DNA of 64,000 bases from Mesorhizobium helmanticense (lineage in GTDB: Bacteria > Pseudomonadota > Alphaproteobacteria > Rhizobiales > Rhizobiaceae): assembly GCF_003034915.1 (NCBI RefSeq), contig NZ_PZJX01000038.1:1-64000 (forward strand). The letters run 5' to 3'. The position numbers were made by a program, and so were the translations under genes. Below the pieces are notes generated by a model. It was given only the letters and a program-made list of their open reading frames with translations, ran no database searches and was not told the DNA's origin. Shown here piece by piece: positions 51,364 to 59,481 of the stretch; the stretch's first letter is position 1; each line of letters opens with the position of its first letter.

Positions 51364-52368
51364 TTACTTCGCCTGCCATGCATACCAGCGCGTGGCGATC
51401 TCGTCCCGGTGCTCGGCCCAGTACTTCATGTCGAGATTGATCTGCCCGTCGACATGGGCGTCCGGCAGGGCCTTGACCGCATCGGCAGGCATCTCGGCCT
51501 TAGCCTTGGTGTTGATCGGCGCATAGCCGCTGGCTTCAGCGAACTTCGCCTGGCTGGTCGGGCTGCTCGCCGCGGCTAGGAACTTCATCGCTGCGTCTTT
51601 GTTTTTTGCCCCTTTCGGCACGACCAGAACGTCGGCGGCGGTCAGGTTCTGGCCCCAGGTCACGCCGACATCGGCGCCATCCTTCTCCAGCGCAAAGACG
51701 CGACCGTTCCAGAGCTGGCCGAAGGCCGCCTCGCCGGAGGCGATCAGCTGTTGCGACTCCGCGCCTCCGCTCCACCAGACGATATCAGACTTGATGGTGT
51801 CGAGCTTCTTGAAGGCGCGGTCGAGATCAAGCGGATAGAGCTTGTCGGCCGGCACGCCGTCGGCCAGCAGCGCAATTTCGATGACGCCGGGCGCCGACCA
51901 TTTGTAGAAGGCGCGCTTGCCCGGGGATTTCTTCAGGTCGAACATATCGGCCCAGCCGGCCGGTTCGCCTGAAACGGCGCCCTTGTTCCAGGCGAGCACG
52001 AAGGAATAGTAGAAGCTGCCGACCGCATGGTCAGTGGTGAAGCGGGGGTCGAGGTCGACCTTCGGCACGGCGTTGAAGTCGATCGGCTCGAGGAGGCCGT
52101 CCTTGGCCGCCTTGATGGCGAAATCCATCTCGACGTCGACCACATCCCAGCTCACATTACCGGCGTCGACCATGGCCTTCAGCTTGCCGTAGTCGGTCGG
52201 GCCGTCCTGCAACACCTTGACGCCGGACGCGGCCGTGAACGGCTCGGCCCAGGATTTGGTCTGGGCTTCCTGGGTCGTTCCGCCCCAGCTGGTGAATACC
52301 ATGTCCTCGGCCTTGGCGGCCGTCGTGGTCAGAAGTCCGGCGAGGATGCCGGCGAAGATCAGTTTCAT
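51364..52368 (-). CDS. Spermidine/putrescine-type ABC transporter substrate-binding protein
   Basis: 334 residues from the ATG with GAGGAGA upstream. Signal peptide at residues 1-20 (ending AKA). Mature start EDMVFTSWGGTTQEAQTKSW is typical of PotD/SBP_bac_8-type proteins for polyamines and other cationic or acidic small molecules. True polyamine specificity cannot be assumed; the oxidative enzymes encoded upstream suggest another nitrogen compound or a carboxylate. Confidence 0.9.
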   Translation of the reverse strand: MKLIFAGILAGLLTTTAAKAEDMVFTSWGGTTQEAQTKSWAEPFTAASGVKVLQDGPTDYGKLKAMVDAGNVSWDVVDVEMDFAIKAAKDGLLEPIDFNAVPKVDLDPRFTTDHAVGSFYYSFVLAWNKGAVSGEPAGWADMFDLKKSPGKRAFYKWSAPGVIEIALLADGVPADKLYPLDLDRAFKKLDTIKSDIVWWSGGAESQQLIASGEAAFGQLWNGRVFALEKDGADVGVTWGQNLTAADVLVVPKGAKNKDAAMKFLAAASSPTSQAKFAEASGYAPINTKAKAEMPADAVKALPDAHVDGQINLDMKYWAEHRDEIATRWYAWQAK

Positions 52369-52452
52369 GTCGTTCTCCTCTGTTTGTTGTCGTTGTCGGC
52401 ATTTGACGGCCGGGTCGTTTTCGCCCTGACCGCTGTTCCCCATCCGCGGCGC

Positions 52453-53928
52453 TTATCGCATGACGAAGGGATCGGGGATCGGCTCGTCCGAGGTGCGTAT
52501 CCAGACCGATTTCGAGCGCGTGTAGTCGCGGATGGCATCGAGACCGCCTTCGCGGCCGAGCCCGGACTGGCCGTAGCCGCCGAATGGCACCAGTGGCGAG
52601 ACGGCGCGGTAGGTGTTGATCCAGACCACCCCGGCATGGATGTCGCGGGCCATGCGGTGCGCCTTGGCGAGGTTGGTGGTGAAGACGCCGGACGCCAGGC
52701 CGAACTTCGTATCGTTGGCGAGCGACAGCGCCTGCGCTTCGGTGTTGAAGGCCAGCGCGCTCAGCACCGGACCGAAAAGCTCTTCGCGCACGCAAGCCAA
52801 GGTCTGATCAGGCGCCTCGATGATCGTCGGTTGGTAGTAGAAACCGGCACCGTGACCCTTGGGGCGCGCGCCACCAATGATCAACCTGCCGCCATTGGCG
52901 AGACTTTCTGCGACGATCTTTTCGATCCGTTCGCGCTGGCGCAGCGTCGCGAGCGGCCCCATTTCGGTTGCTGGGTCCTGCGGGTCACCGATCCTGATGG
53001 CTTCAGCCTTCCGTTTCAGCCGGTCGAGGAATTTGTCCTTCACCGAACGCTCGACCAAGAGTCGCGAGCCGGCGACGCAGCTCTGTCCGGTTGCCGCGAA
53101 AATGCCGGCAACGACGGCGTTGGCAGCACTGTCCAGATCGGCGTCGGCAAAGACCACGACCGGGCTTTTGCCGCCGAGCTCGAGCGTTGTATAGGCGAGG
53201 TTCTCCGCCGTGTTGACGACGATCTGCCGGGCGGTCGCCGGGCCGCCGGTGAAGGCGACGCGGGCGACGAGCGGATGGCTGGTCAGGCGGTGCCCGCAGT
53301 CATGACCGAAGCCGGTCAGGATGTTCACGGTGCCGGCCGGAAATCCAGCTTCGTGGACGAGCTCGGCGAAGGCCAGCAGCGGCGCCGGGCCGTCCTCGGA
53401 TGCCTTCAGCACAATTGTGCAGCCCGCGGCCAGCGCCGGGCCGAGTTTGACCGCCGACAGGAAGAGCTGCGAATTCCACGGCACGACCGCGGCAACGACG
53501 CCGATCGGCTCCGGCCGGATCGTTACCTCCATGTCGGCCTTGTCGATCGGAACGAACGAGCCTTCGTGCTTGTCGGCGAGCCCGCCATAATAACGGTAGT
53601 AGTCGCCGACATAGGCGATCTGGGCGCGGGTCTCGCGGATGATCTTGCCGGTATCGCGCGTTTCAAGTTCGGCCAGCCGATCGGCATTGGCAACGACAAG
53701 ATCGCCAAGCTTGACCAAGAGTTTGCCGCGGGCGCTCGCCGTCATCGACGCCCACGGGCCGGAGCGCAGCGCCCGGTGGGCGGCTTCGACGGCCCGGTCG
53801 ACGTCGGCCACAGATGCTGCGGGCATTTTGGCCCATGGTGTGCCGGTCGACGGATCGATGCTGTCGAAGGTCGTTTCGGCCTCGACGAACTGGCCGTCCA
53901 TGTAATTCCTGAATTCGGTGGTGCTCAT
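52453..53928 (-). CDS. NAD(P)-dependent aldehyde dehydrogenase
   Basis: 491 residues. Catalytic E250 (LELGGKSP) and C284 (TGQSCVAGSR), coenzyme motif FTGGPATARQI and the oxyanion Asn in VVPWNSQL are all present, and K175 (LKASEDG) takes the nucleotide-binding Lys position. Resembles betaine-aldehyde/hydroxymuconic-semialdehyde-type dehydrogenases. It overlaps the monooxygenase gene stop (ATGA) and probably oxidises an aldehyde released by it. Confidence 0.92.
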   Translation of the reverse strand: MSTTEFRNYMDGQFVEAETTFDSIDPSTGTPWAKMPAASVADVDRAVEAAHRALRSGPWASMTASARGKLLVKLGDLVVANADRLAELETRDTGKIIRETRAQIAYVGDYYRYYGGLADKHEGSFVPIDKADMEVTIRPEPIGVVAAVVPWNSQLFLSAVKLGPALAAGCTIVLKASEDGPAPLLAFAELVHEAGFPAGTVNILTGFGHDCGHRLTSHPLVARVAFTGGPATARQIVVNTAENLAYTTLELGGKSPVVVFADADLDSAANAVVAGIFAATGQSCVAGSRLLVERSVKDKFLDRLKRKAEAIRIGDPQDPATEMGPLATLRQRERIEKIVAESLANGGRLIIGGARPKGHGAGFYYQPTIIEAPDQTLACVREELFGPVLSALAFNTEAQALSLANDTKFGLASGVFTTNLAKAHRMARDIHAGVVWINTYRAVSPLVPFGGYGQSGLGREGGLDAIRDYTRSKSVWIRTSDEPIPDPFVMR

Positions 53929-54983
53929 CGCGGCTCCACTTGCGACTCGGAAAAAGCCGGCATCACCTTGTCGATGAAGAGCTGGAGCGATTTCTTCTTG
54001 CGCTGGTGCGGCAGGCCGCTGTCGATCCAGATCGAATACTGGTCGTAGCCCTGCGCTTCATAGGTCTTCAGCCTGGCGATCACCTCGTCGGCTTCACCGA
54101 TGACGAGGTTCTGCCTGATCTTGTCCGGCGCGTATTGCGGCATGGCCGCGATCTCGGCCTCGCTCAGCGGCTCCAGAATGCCCTGATGTACTGGCTTCTT
54201 GTTCTGGAACCAGGCGCCGAACTGGCAGTAGAATTGCGACAGGTCCTGCGCCAGACGGTCGGCTTCGGCTGCGTCCTCAGCCACGAAGGTGTGCATCAGA
54301 AGCATGATTTCCGGGCGGGGCGTTTCCGGATGGGCCTGGCAGGCGGCGTTGAAGCGCTCGATCAGGCTCGCCACCTCGCCGTCGCCGGAGGCAAGCGGCG
54401 TCACTTGCACATTGCATTTGCTGGCCACCGCGAAATCGTGCGAGTTGGGGTCTCGCGCCGCCACCCAGATCGGCGGATAGGGCTTTTGCCGCGGCTTGGG
54501 TGAGGAGGAGGTGGATGGGAACGACCAGAACTCGCCCGAGAGTTCGAAATCGCCATCCCAAAGGCCGCGAATGGCCGGTACCATCTCACGCATGCGCTGG
54601 CCCGCGCCCCAGGCCTCGAGGCCTGGGAAGAGCCGTTGATATTCATAGCTATAGGCGCCGCGCGCGATGCCGATATCGAGCCTGCCGCCGGTGATGACGT
54701 CGGCCATCGCCGCCTCGCCGGCGAGCTTGATGGGATGCCAGAACGGCGCCACGATGGTGCCGGTGCCCAGGCGGATGCTTGTCGTCCTCGCGCCGAGATA
54801 GGCGATGTTGATGAACGGGTTCGGCGAGATGGTGAATTCCATGCCGTGGTGCTCGCCGATCCATGCGGTCTCGAAGCCTGCCTGCTCCGCGAGGAGCACA
54901 AGTTCCTCCAACTCCGCCAGCAGTTCGGAATGCGGCTTCGCCAGATCCGAGCGCTCCATGTGGACGAAAAGCGAAAATCTCAT
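53925..54983 (-). CDS. LLM-class (luciferase-like) flavin-dependent monooxygenase
   Basis: 352 residues, bacterial-luciferase TIM-barrel family. Typical segments: AEQAGFETAWIGEHHGMEF near residue 37, the TSIRLGTGTIVAPFWHP strand and GRLDIGIARGAYSYEYQRLFPG. Such enzymes use FMNH2 from a separate reductase, which the adjoining fusion gene supplies. The ATG at 54983 has AGGTGAG upstream; a GTG at 54992 overlapping the previous stop is an alternative. Substrate unknown. Confidence 0.9.
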   Translation of the reverse strand: MRFSLFVHMERSDLAKPHSELLAELEELVLLAEQAGFETAWIGEHHGMEFTISPNPFINIAYLGARTTSIRLGTGTIVAPFWHPIKLAGEAAMADVITGGRLDIGIARGAYSYEYQRLFPGLEAWGAGQRMREMVPAIRGLWDGDFELSGEFWSFPSTSSSPKPRQKPYPPIWVAARDPNSHDFAVASKCNVQVTPLASGDGEVASLIERFNAACQAHPETPRPEIMLLMHTFVAEDAAEADRLAQDLSQFYCQFGAWFQNKKPVHQGILEPLSEAEIAAMPQYAPDKIRQNLVIGEADEVIARLKTYEAQGYDQYSIWIDSGLPHQRKKKSLQLFIDKVMPAFSESQVEPR

Positions 54984-54988
54984 CGGTC

Positions 54989-56779
54989 TCACCTGTGGCC
55001 GGAATGGATAGCTGCGGCTGGCGCTGGTTTGGCGAGCGGCCGGACTTCGCCTTCGACCTCATTGCCGACATAGACGCCGAACTGATCCTCGGTACGTTCG
55101 CGCGCATAGCGGTCAAGCATCGAACGCACCGCCGGGTCGACGATCTTCAGACCGGCGATATGCTCGATGTCGACAAGCCTGACCCGGCGATCGTCGGAGT
55201 AGGCGCCGTCAACCGTGCCGCGATAGTAGACATGGGTGCGCGAAGGGTCGGCTGCATCGTCCCACACCGCGAACAGGAAGCCGAGCTGCGCGTCGATGGC
55301 CCTGGCGGCTAAGCGTCCCTTGAGACTGCGGGCATCACCGGCTGCGCCCAGCCCGCGCCCGACCGGCAATTCGTGAGACCCGTCGGCGGTTTCGAAGAAC
55401 AGCACGCGGCCCTCATTTTCGAGGATGGCGCCGACTTCGGTCTCGGGAGGTGCTGCCGCCAAAGCTTCCTGGCTGAGGCCAGGCGTGACATAGGCGCCCC
55501 GGCAGTAACCAAGCGGCTGCGCGCCATTGTGGTTGAAATCGCGGACACGACCGATGAGGATCGAATGGTCGCCGGCATCGACCAGTTGTTCCATCCCGCA
55601 ATCGAACACCGCAACCGAACCGTCGATCAGGGGATTGCCGGTCTGGCCCGGTTGCCAGGCGACGGCGGCAAATTTGTCCACGGCCCTGGATGCGAAGATG
55701 CCGGATTCGGTCTTCTGGCTCTCGGACAGGATGTTGATCGCGAAGCCTCTCGATGTCGAGAACGCGCTGTGTCCTAATGCTTTCTTGGCGATGCAGACAA
55801 GCACCAGCGGCGGTTCGAGCGACACCGAGGTGAAGGAGTTGGCGGTGAAGCCGCGCGGTTCACCTTCGGCGCCGATCGTCGTGACGATGGTGACACCGGT
55901 CAAGAAGGAACCCAAAGCCCGCCGGAATTCGGGGATGTCGAATGCGATCCCAGCGCTTGCGGCATCCGTGGGGTTTTCGAGAAAGACCTCGATATGATGA
56001 GTCACTTTCTCGGGCGAAGCTATTGTCATCATATGCTTTTCGCCGCTCAGGACCAGGCAATGACCGTTCGGCGCAAGCCGTGCCATCGCGGCCGACATTG
56101 CGGGTGTCGAATTCCTGTCTTCCGATCCGGTCATGAACAGCGCCGGGTGGCTAAACTCGGCAAGGCGGTCGGCATGCTCGGCGTCGGCGCGGGCAAAGAG
56201 ACGGTAGGTGCGGGCATAGCCTTGCGCGTCGACACTCTCGAGCGCGGTGCGCGCCGTTGCGGCGGCACCGGCCAGATCGGCCGGGATCGGGTCGCCGAAC
56301 CAGCGGGCAATCGTTGCGGCAATGGCTGAACGATCGTTGTGATGACCCAGAGCCGCAGCGCGTTCGCGCACCGCTTGGGCGAGTGCCGGAGGGCGGCGGA
56401 AGACCGCGTTGAGGCAGACGACCGAGTTGACCCGCGAAGGCGCGAGGAGCGCAATTTCCTGAGCGACCAGCGCGCCCATGGAATGGCCGACCACCGATAC
56501 GCTATCGAGGCCAAGATGGTCGAGCAGGCGGATCGCCTGATCGGCGAAATCCCTAAGCTCGGCATTTTCCGGCGGCAAGGGCGAACCGCCATGGCCAAGC
56601 ATGTCGATGGCGATCAGGTCGTGGCGACCCTTCATCATCTCGATCTGCGACTGCCAGATCGAAGCACTCATGCCGACGCCGTGGATGAGGAGAACCGGCG
56701 CGCCGGAACCGGCCCGGATGAAGCCGGTACCATCCGGAGCCATGTCGCGGACCCATGCGGAAGCGGCGGCGTCAGCCAT
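54989..56779 (-). CDS. Fusion: alpha/beta hydrolase, flavin reductase and unassigned C-terminal domain
   Basis: 596 residues in one frame. Residues 25-270 are an alpha/beta hydrolase with oxyanion segment HGVGMSASIW, nucleophile S100 (GHSMG), and probable D221 (GSEDRN) and H249 (EKHMM). Residues 282-430 are a flavin reductase domain of the RutF/HpaC type (FRRALGSFLTGVTIVTT, GFTANSFTSVSLEPPLVLVC, DHSILIGRV). Residues 431-596 are a further mixed domain (GAILENEGRVLFFE, DAQLGFLFAVWDD) that I cannot assign. It should provide reduced flavin to the monooxygenase encoded next to it and hydrolyse the oxygenated product. It overlaps the AA_synth gene end by 8 bp. Confidence 0.88.
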   Translation of the reverse strand: MADAAASAWVRDMAPDGTGFIRAGSGAPVLLIHGVGMSASIWQSQIEMMKGRHDLIAIDMLGHGGSPLPPENAELRDFADQAIRLLDHLGLDSVSVVGHSMGALVAQEIALLAPSRVNSVVCLNAVFRRPPALAQAVRERAAALGHHNDRSAIAATIARWFGDPIPADLAGAAATARTALESVDAQGYARTYRLFARADAEHADRLAEFSHPALFMTGSEDRNSTPAMSAAMARLAPNGHCLVLSGEKHMMTIASPEKVTHHIEVFLENPTDAASAGIAFDIPEFRRALGSFLTGVTIVTTIGAEGEPRGFTANSFTSVSLEPPLVLVCIAKKALGHSAFSTSRGFAINILSESQKTESGIFASRAVDKFAAVAWQPGQTGNPLIDGSVAVFDCGMEQLVDAGDHSILIGRVRDFNHNGAQPLGYCRGAYVTPGLSQEALAAAPPETEVGAILENEGRVLFFETADGSHELPVGRGLGAAGDARSLKGRLAARAIDAQLGFLFAVWDDAADPSRTHVYYRGTVDGAYSDDRRVRLVDIEHIAGLKIVDPAVRSMLDRYARERTEDQFGVYVGNEVEGEVRPLAKPAPAAAIHSGHR

Positions 56780-57359
56780 GCAGATCTCCGACCTCCTTCA
56801 AATCCTGATAGCGGTCGCCGATGCGGTGATGCGGGCGGCCACCAACAGAAGCGCCGAGCGCCACCACCAGTTCGTCGGGGGCGGGCGCATCGCCGATCTG
56901 GAAATGCACGGTCAGATAATGCGAACGGCGGCCCTCGTCGTTCTTGTCCATCAGCGGGATCATGATCGGCGTATTCGGTCCGCCGCGCAGATTGGTGAAG
57001 GCGAGGTAGGTCTTGGCGCCGACGGCGCGGCGATAATGATTGCCGAAATGCAGCGTGTGGATCAGCGCCGAAGCGTGCTCGATCTCGCCCGACGTGCCTG
57101 AGATGGCGGCCTTGCCGTAGCCTTCTATCGCCTCGCCTGAGCCAGCGATCGCGATGATCTCCCGGGTGAGCGTTTCGCCGAGCACCGGAGCGACGGCGCG
57201 GATCTCAGGAGAAAGATCGTCGGTGAAACCGCGGCCAGCCCAGGGGTTGGTCAGCACAGCGGCGACGCCGATCAGGCGCAGCGGCCGGGGTGCTGCCTTG
57301 CCACCTTCGATCAAGGTATTCTCAACATAGGTCACGATCTTGCGAATGGCCGGTTTCAT
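56772..57359 (-). CDS. AA_synth (DUF1185) family protein
   Basis: 195 residues. The sequence (IRKIVTYVENTLIEGG at residues 5-20, NPWAGRGFTDDLSP, GYGKAAISGTSGEIEH, FTNLRGGPNTPIMIPLMDK) matches the conserved family called amino acid synthesis protein, whose real reaction is unknown to me. Relatives are often found beside flavin-dependent monooxygenases. It is the first gene of the minus-strand cluster and lies directly downstream of the GntR operators. Confidence 0.85.
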   Translation of the reverse strand: MKPAIRKIVTYVENTLIEGGKAAPRPLRLIGVAAVLTNPWAGRGFTDDLSPEIRAVAPVLGETLTREIIAIAGSGEAIEGYGKAAISGTSGEIEHASALIHTLHFGNHYRRAVGAKTYLAFTNLRGGPNTPIMIPLMDKNDEGRRSHYLTVHFQIGDAPAPDELVVALGASVGGRPHHRIGDRYQDLKEVGDLHG

Positions 57360-57413
57360 GCAAATCCTCGGTCGAAATGGCGCAACGGGCCTTCATCATT
57401 CCTATCGCGTATT

Positions 57414-57440
57414 ATGGTATACCATGCTATGGAGAACCAT
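57414..57440. promoter_or_regulatory. Tandem GntR-type operators
   Basis: Two dyads of the form ATGG-N4-CCAT lie 15 bp apart: ATGGTATACCAT (57414-57425, perfect) and ATGGAGAACCAT (57429-57440). They are 55-81 bp upstream of the AA_synth start and lie on the path to the divergent GntR gene. The TGGTATACCA core is typical of FCD-type GntR sites. Confidence 0.75.
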
Positions 57441-57515
57441 AAACCTTGTCAATCGACTATGGAATCTGTTTTGTGACGCGGTAGGGCAGTTCAGCTTTTG
57501 ATAGAATCGCTGACT

Positions 57516-57586
57516 CGCTCTAAGTGTTTGTTTTTACGCAACTCAGGACGGAAAACCGCAAAGCACTTTTCCTGGAATTGCTCTAG
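57516..57586. repeat. Dispersed palindromic intergenic repeat, copy D
   Basis: Shares CTCTAAGTGTTTGTTT with copy A, then ACGCAACTCAGGACGGAAAA and a terminal AATTGCTCTAG. It contains AAAACCGC-loop-type pairing and ends CTAG at 57583-57586, only 15 bp before the GntR start, so it lies in the GntR mRNA leader. Confidence 0.75.
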
Positions 57587-57600
57587 GGAGCGGAGAAAAA

Positions 57601-58281
57601 ATGGCTGACGATACGCTTCGGATCGACCGCTCTGCCAAGACGCTGAGGACGCTGGCGCTCGAGCGCATGCGCGAGGCGATCATGGACTTCCATTTCCAGC
57701 CCGGCGAAAGGCTGGTCGAGCGGCCGCTTTGCGATCAGCTCGGCGTCAGTCGTTCGGTCGTACGCGAAGTCCTGCGGCAATTGGAGGCGGAAGGCCTCGT
57801 GCAGATGATACCGGGTCATGGGCCCGCGGTGGCGAAACCCGATCTCGGCCGCACCGACGAAATCTACGAGTTGCGCGCCTTGCTGGAAGGCATTGCGGCG
57901 CGGGCTTGCGCGAACTCGGCCACCGACGGGCAGATCGCTGTGCTCGACGGTGCCCTGGAAAAGCTTCTCGAAGCCTGGGCGTCGGGTGTGCCGGTCGAAG
58001 TGATGCGGGCGACGACCAAATTCTACGAGGCGCTGTTCGATGCAGCCGACAAGCGCATTGCCTGGGAGATCGTCACCGGGCTGAATGTTCGCATCAACCA
58101 GCTGCGTTCGATGACGATTGCATCGGAGAACCGCCGTGAGCCGGCGATCGCCGAAATGCACGCCATCATGGACGCCATCCGGTTACGCAAGCCGGAGGCG
58201 GCGGAAGCGGCGGCCAGGCGCCATGTCGAATCCGCCTGGCAGATCGCCCGCAACGCGCTTCGGCTGGGTTCCCTCGACTAG
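57601..58281 (+). CDS. GntR family (FCD-type) transcriptional regulator
   Basis: 226 residues. Winged helix at residues 12-75 (KTLRTLALERMREAIMDFHFQPGERLVERPLCDQL, SRSVVREVLRQLEAEGLV) and an FCD domain (IYELRALLEGIAARACA, KFYEALFDAADKRIAWEIV). It is divergent from the monooxygenase cluster; the tandem ATGG-N4-CCAT sites between them are its likely operators. GGAG precedes the ATG. Confidence 0.92.
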   Translation: MADDTLRIDRSAKTLRTLALERMREAIMDFHFQPGERLVERPLCDQLGVSRSVVREVLRQLEAEGLVQMIPGHGPAVAKPDLGRTDEIYELRALLEGIAARACANSATDGQIAVLDGALEKLLEAWASGVPVEVMRATTKFYEALFDAADKRIAWEIVTGLNVRINQLRSMTIASENRREPAIAEMHAIMDAIRLRKPEAAEAAARRHVESAWQIARNALRLGSLD

Positions 58282-58331
58282 CATTGCCCGATCTTGCGGG
58301 CGGCAGCTTCGTCGAGCCGTGATTGGCTGGG

Positions 58332-59360
58332 CTAGTTCTTGTCGACCGGCTTCGACCGCATCCGCGAAACGGTTTCGCGTTCGGCCCGCTTGGAGCGCAT
58401 CGGCGGCAGGCCGCGGTCGATCAGATCCATGTCCTCCAGCACCATGTCGCCCATGCGCTTGAAGGCGATGTCGAGCGCGCCGGCCCGATGTGCGGAGCGC
58501 AGGAAGCCGGGCAGGGCGCGAACCGGATGGTCCTGAGCCAGCGGCTCTTCCGGGAAGACATCGCTGGCGGCGACGATGTGGCCGCTCTTTACCGCTGCCA
58601 TCAGGGCCGGGAAGTCCACCACGCCGGCGCGGCTGAGCAGGATAAAGGCCGCTCCTCTGCGCATTCTGGCGAAGGCTTCCGCGCCAAGGAACCCCTGGTT
58701 CTCGCTGGTCACGGAAGCTACGACGAAGACAAAATCGCTCTCCGACAGGACTGTATCGAGCGAGGCCGGCTCGACGCCGTTCTCGATCAGGATCGACGGC
58801 GGCAGCCACGGATCGAAGACCTTGGTCCGCGTGCGAAAGCCTGACAACAGCCGGTTGAGTGCGCGGCCGAGATCGCCGAACCCGATGATGCCGACATCCG
58901 CGCCGGAGAGCAGCCGCGCCGTCCTGTTGCCATCGCCGCCCCACAGCTCCTTGCCCTGCCGAAAGGCGAGGTCGGCATCGACGATGCCGCGGGCGAGGTT
59001 GAGCGCCATGGCGATGCCGAGCTCGGCCACCGGCTCGGCGAACACCAAGCCGGTGGTGACGACATGGATGCCACGCGCAAACAGCGCCTCGTAGGGCATG
59101 TTGTTGATCAGGTTGCTCTCGACATTGAAGACGCAGCGAAGCGCCTTCATCCGATCCAGCGTTTCGGGTGCGATCGGCGGCTGGCCGACAATGTAGCGCG
59201 CTTCGGCCAGCACATCCGCCGGCAGCGCGGCGACGCCCTCGGGCGTCGTCTCGACGATGCGGTATTTCGCCCTGAAGCGCGCCAGCTGCGGCGGCGTGAA
59301 AATGAGGTCGAGCGTGCGCGGTTCCGGCGCGCTGATGACCAGCGGCAATGAATGCGACAT
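58332..59360 (-). CDS. D-isomer 2-hydroxyacid dehydrogenase family protein
   Basis: 342 residues. Nucleotide-binding region GIIGFGDLGRALNRLLSGF near residue 160, followed by the catalytic Arg segment (VVASVTSENQGF region), the FILLSRAGVVDF loop and a His in LPGFLRSAHRAGAL. Family members oxidise D-glycerate, D-lactate or phosphoglycerate analogues. The usual S-R-G-x-x-V-D reads SRAGVVD. Start supported by AGGAGG. It may belong to the minus-strand set beginning at etfA, or stand alone. Confidence 0.85.
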   Translation of the reverse strand: MSHSLPLVISAPEPRTLDLIFTPPQLARFRAKYRIVETTPEGVAALPADVLAEARYIVGQPPIAPETLDRMKALRCVFNVESNLINNMPYEALFARGIHVVTTGLVFAEPVAELGIAMALNLARGIVDADLAFRQGKELWGGDGNRTARLLSGADVGIIGFGDLGRALNRLLSGFRTRTKVFDPWLPPSILIENGVEPASLDTVLSESDFVFVVASVTSENQGFLGAEAFARMRRGAAFILLSRAGVVDFPALMAAVKSGHIVAASDVFPEEPLAQDHPVRALPGFLRSAHRAGALDIAFKRMGDMVLEDMDLIDRGLPPMRSKRAERETVSRMRSKPVDKN

Positions 59361-59481
59361 TTCTCCTCCTGCGCCGATATCAGGGCAATCCGTGCAGATC
59401 TGACTATTCGATGATGGAACGGTTTACCAGTGGTGCCGCAGGCGTCGAGGAATGGCTGCCGAGAGTTGATCGCCAGCAAAT

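Noticed and set aside
48568..57359. Annotation of the cluster as a rut pyrimidine pathway
   Set aside because: RutB, RutC, RutE, RutG and RutR are missing, and the LLM protein lacks the RutA-like sequence; only enzyme classes agree.
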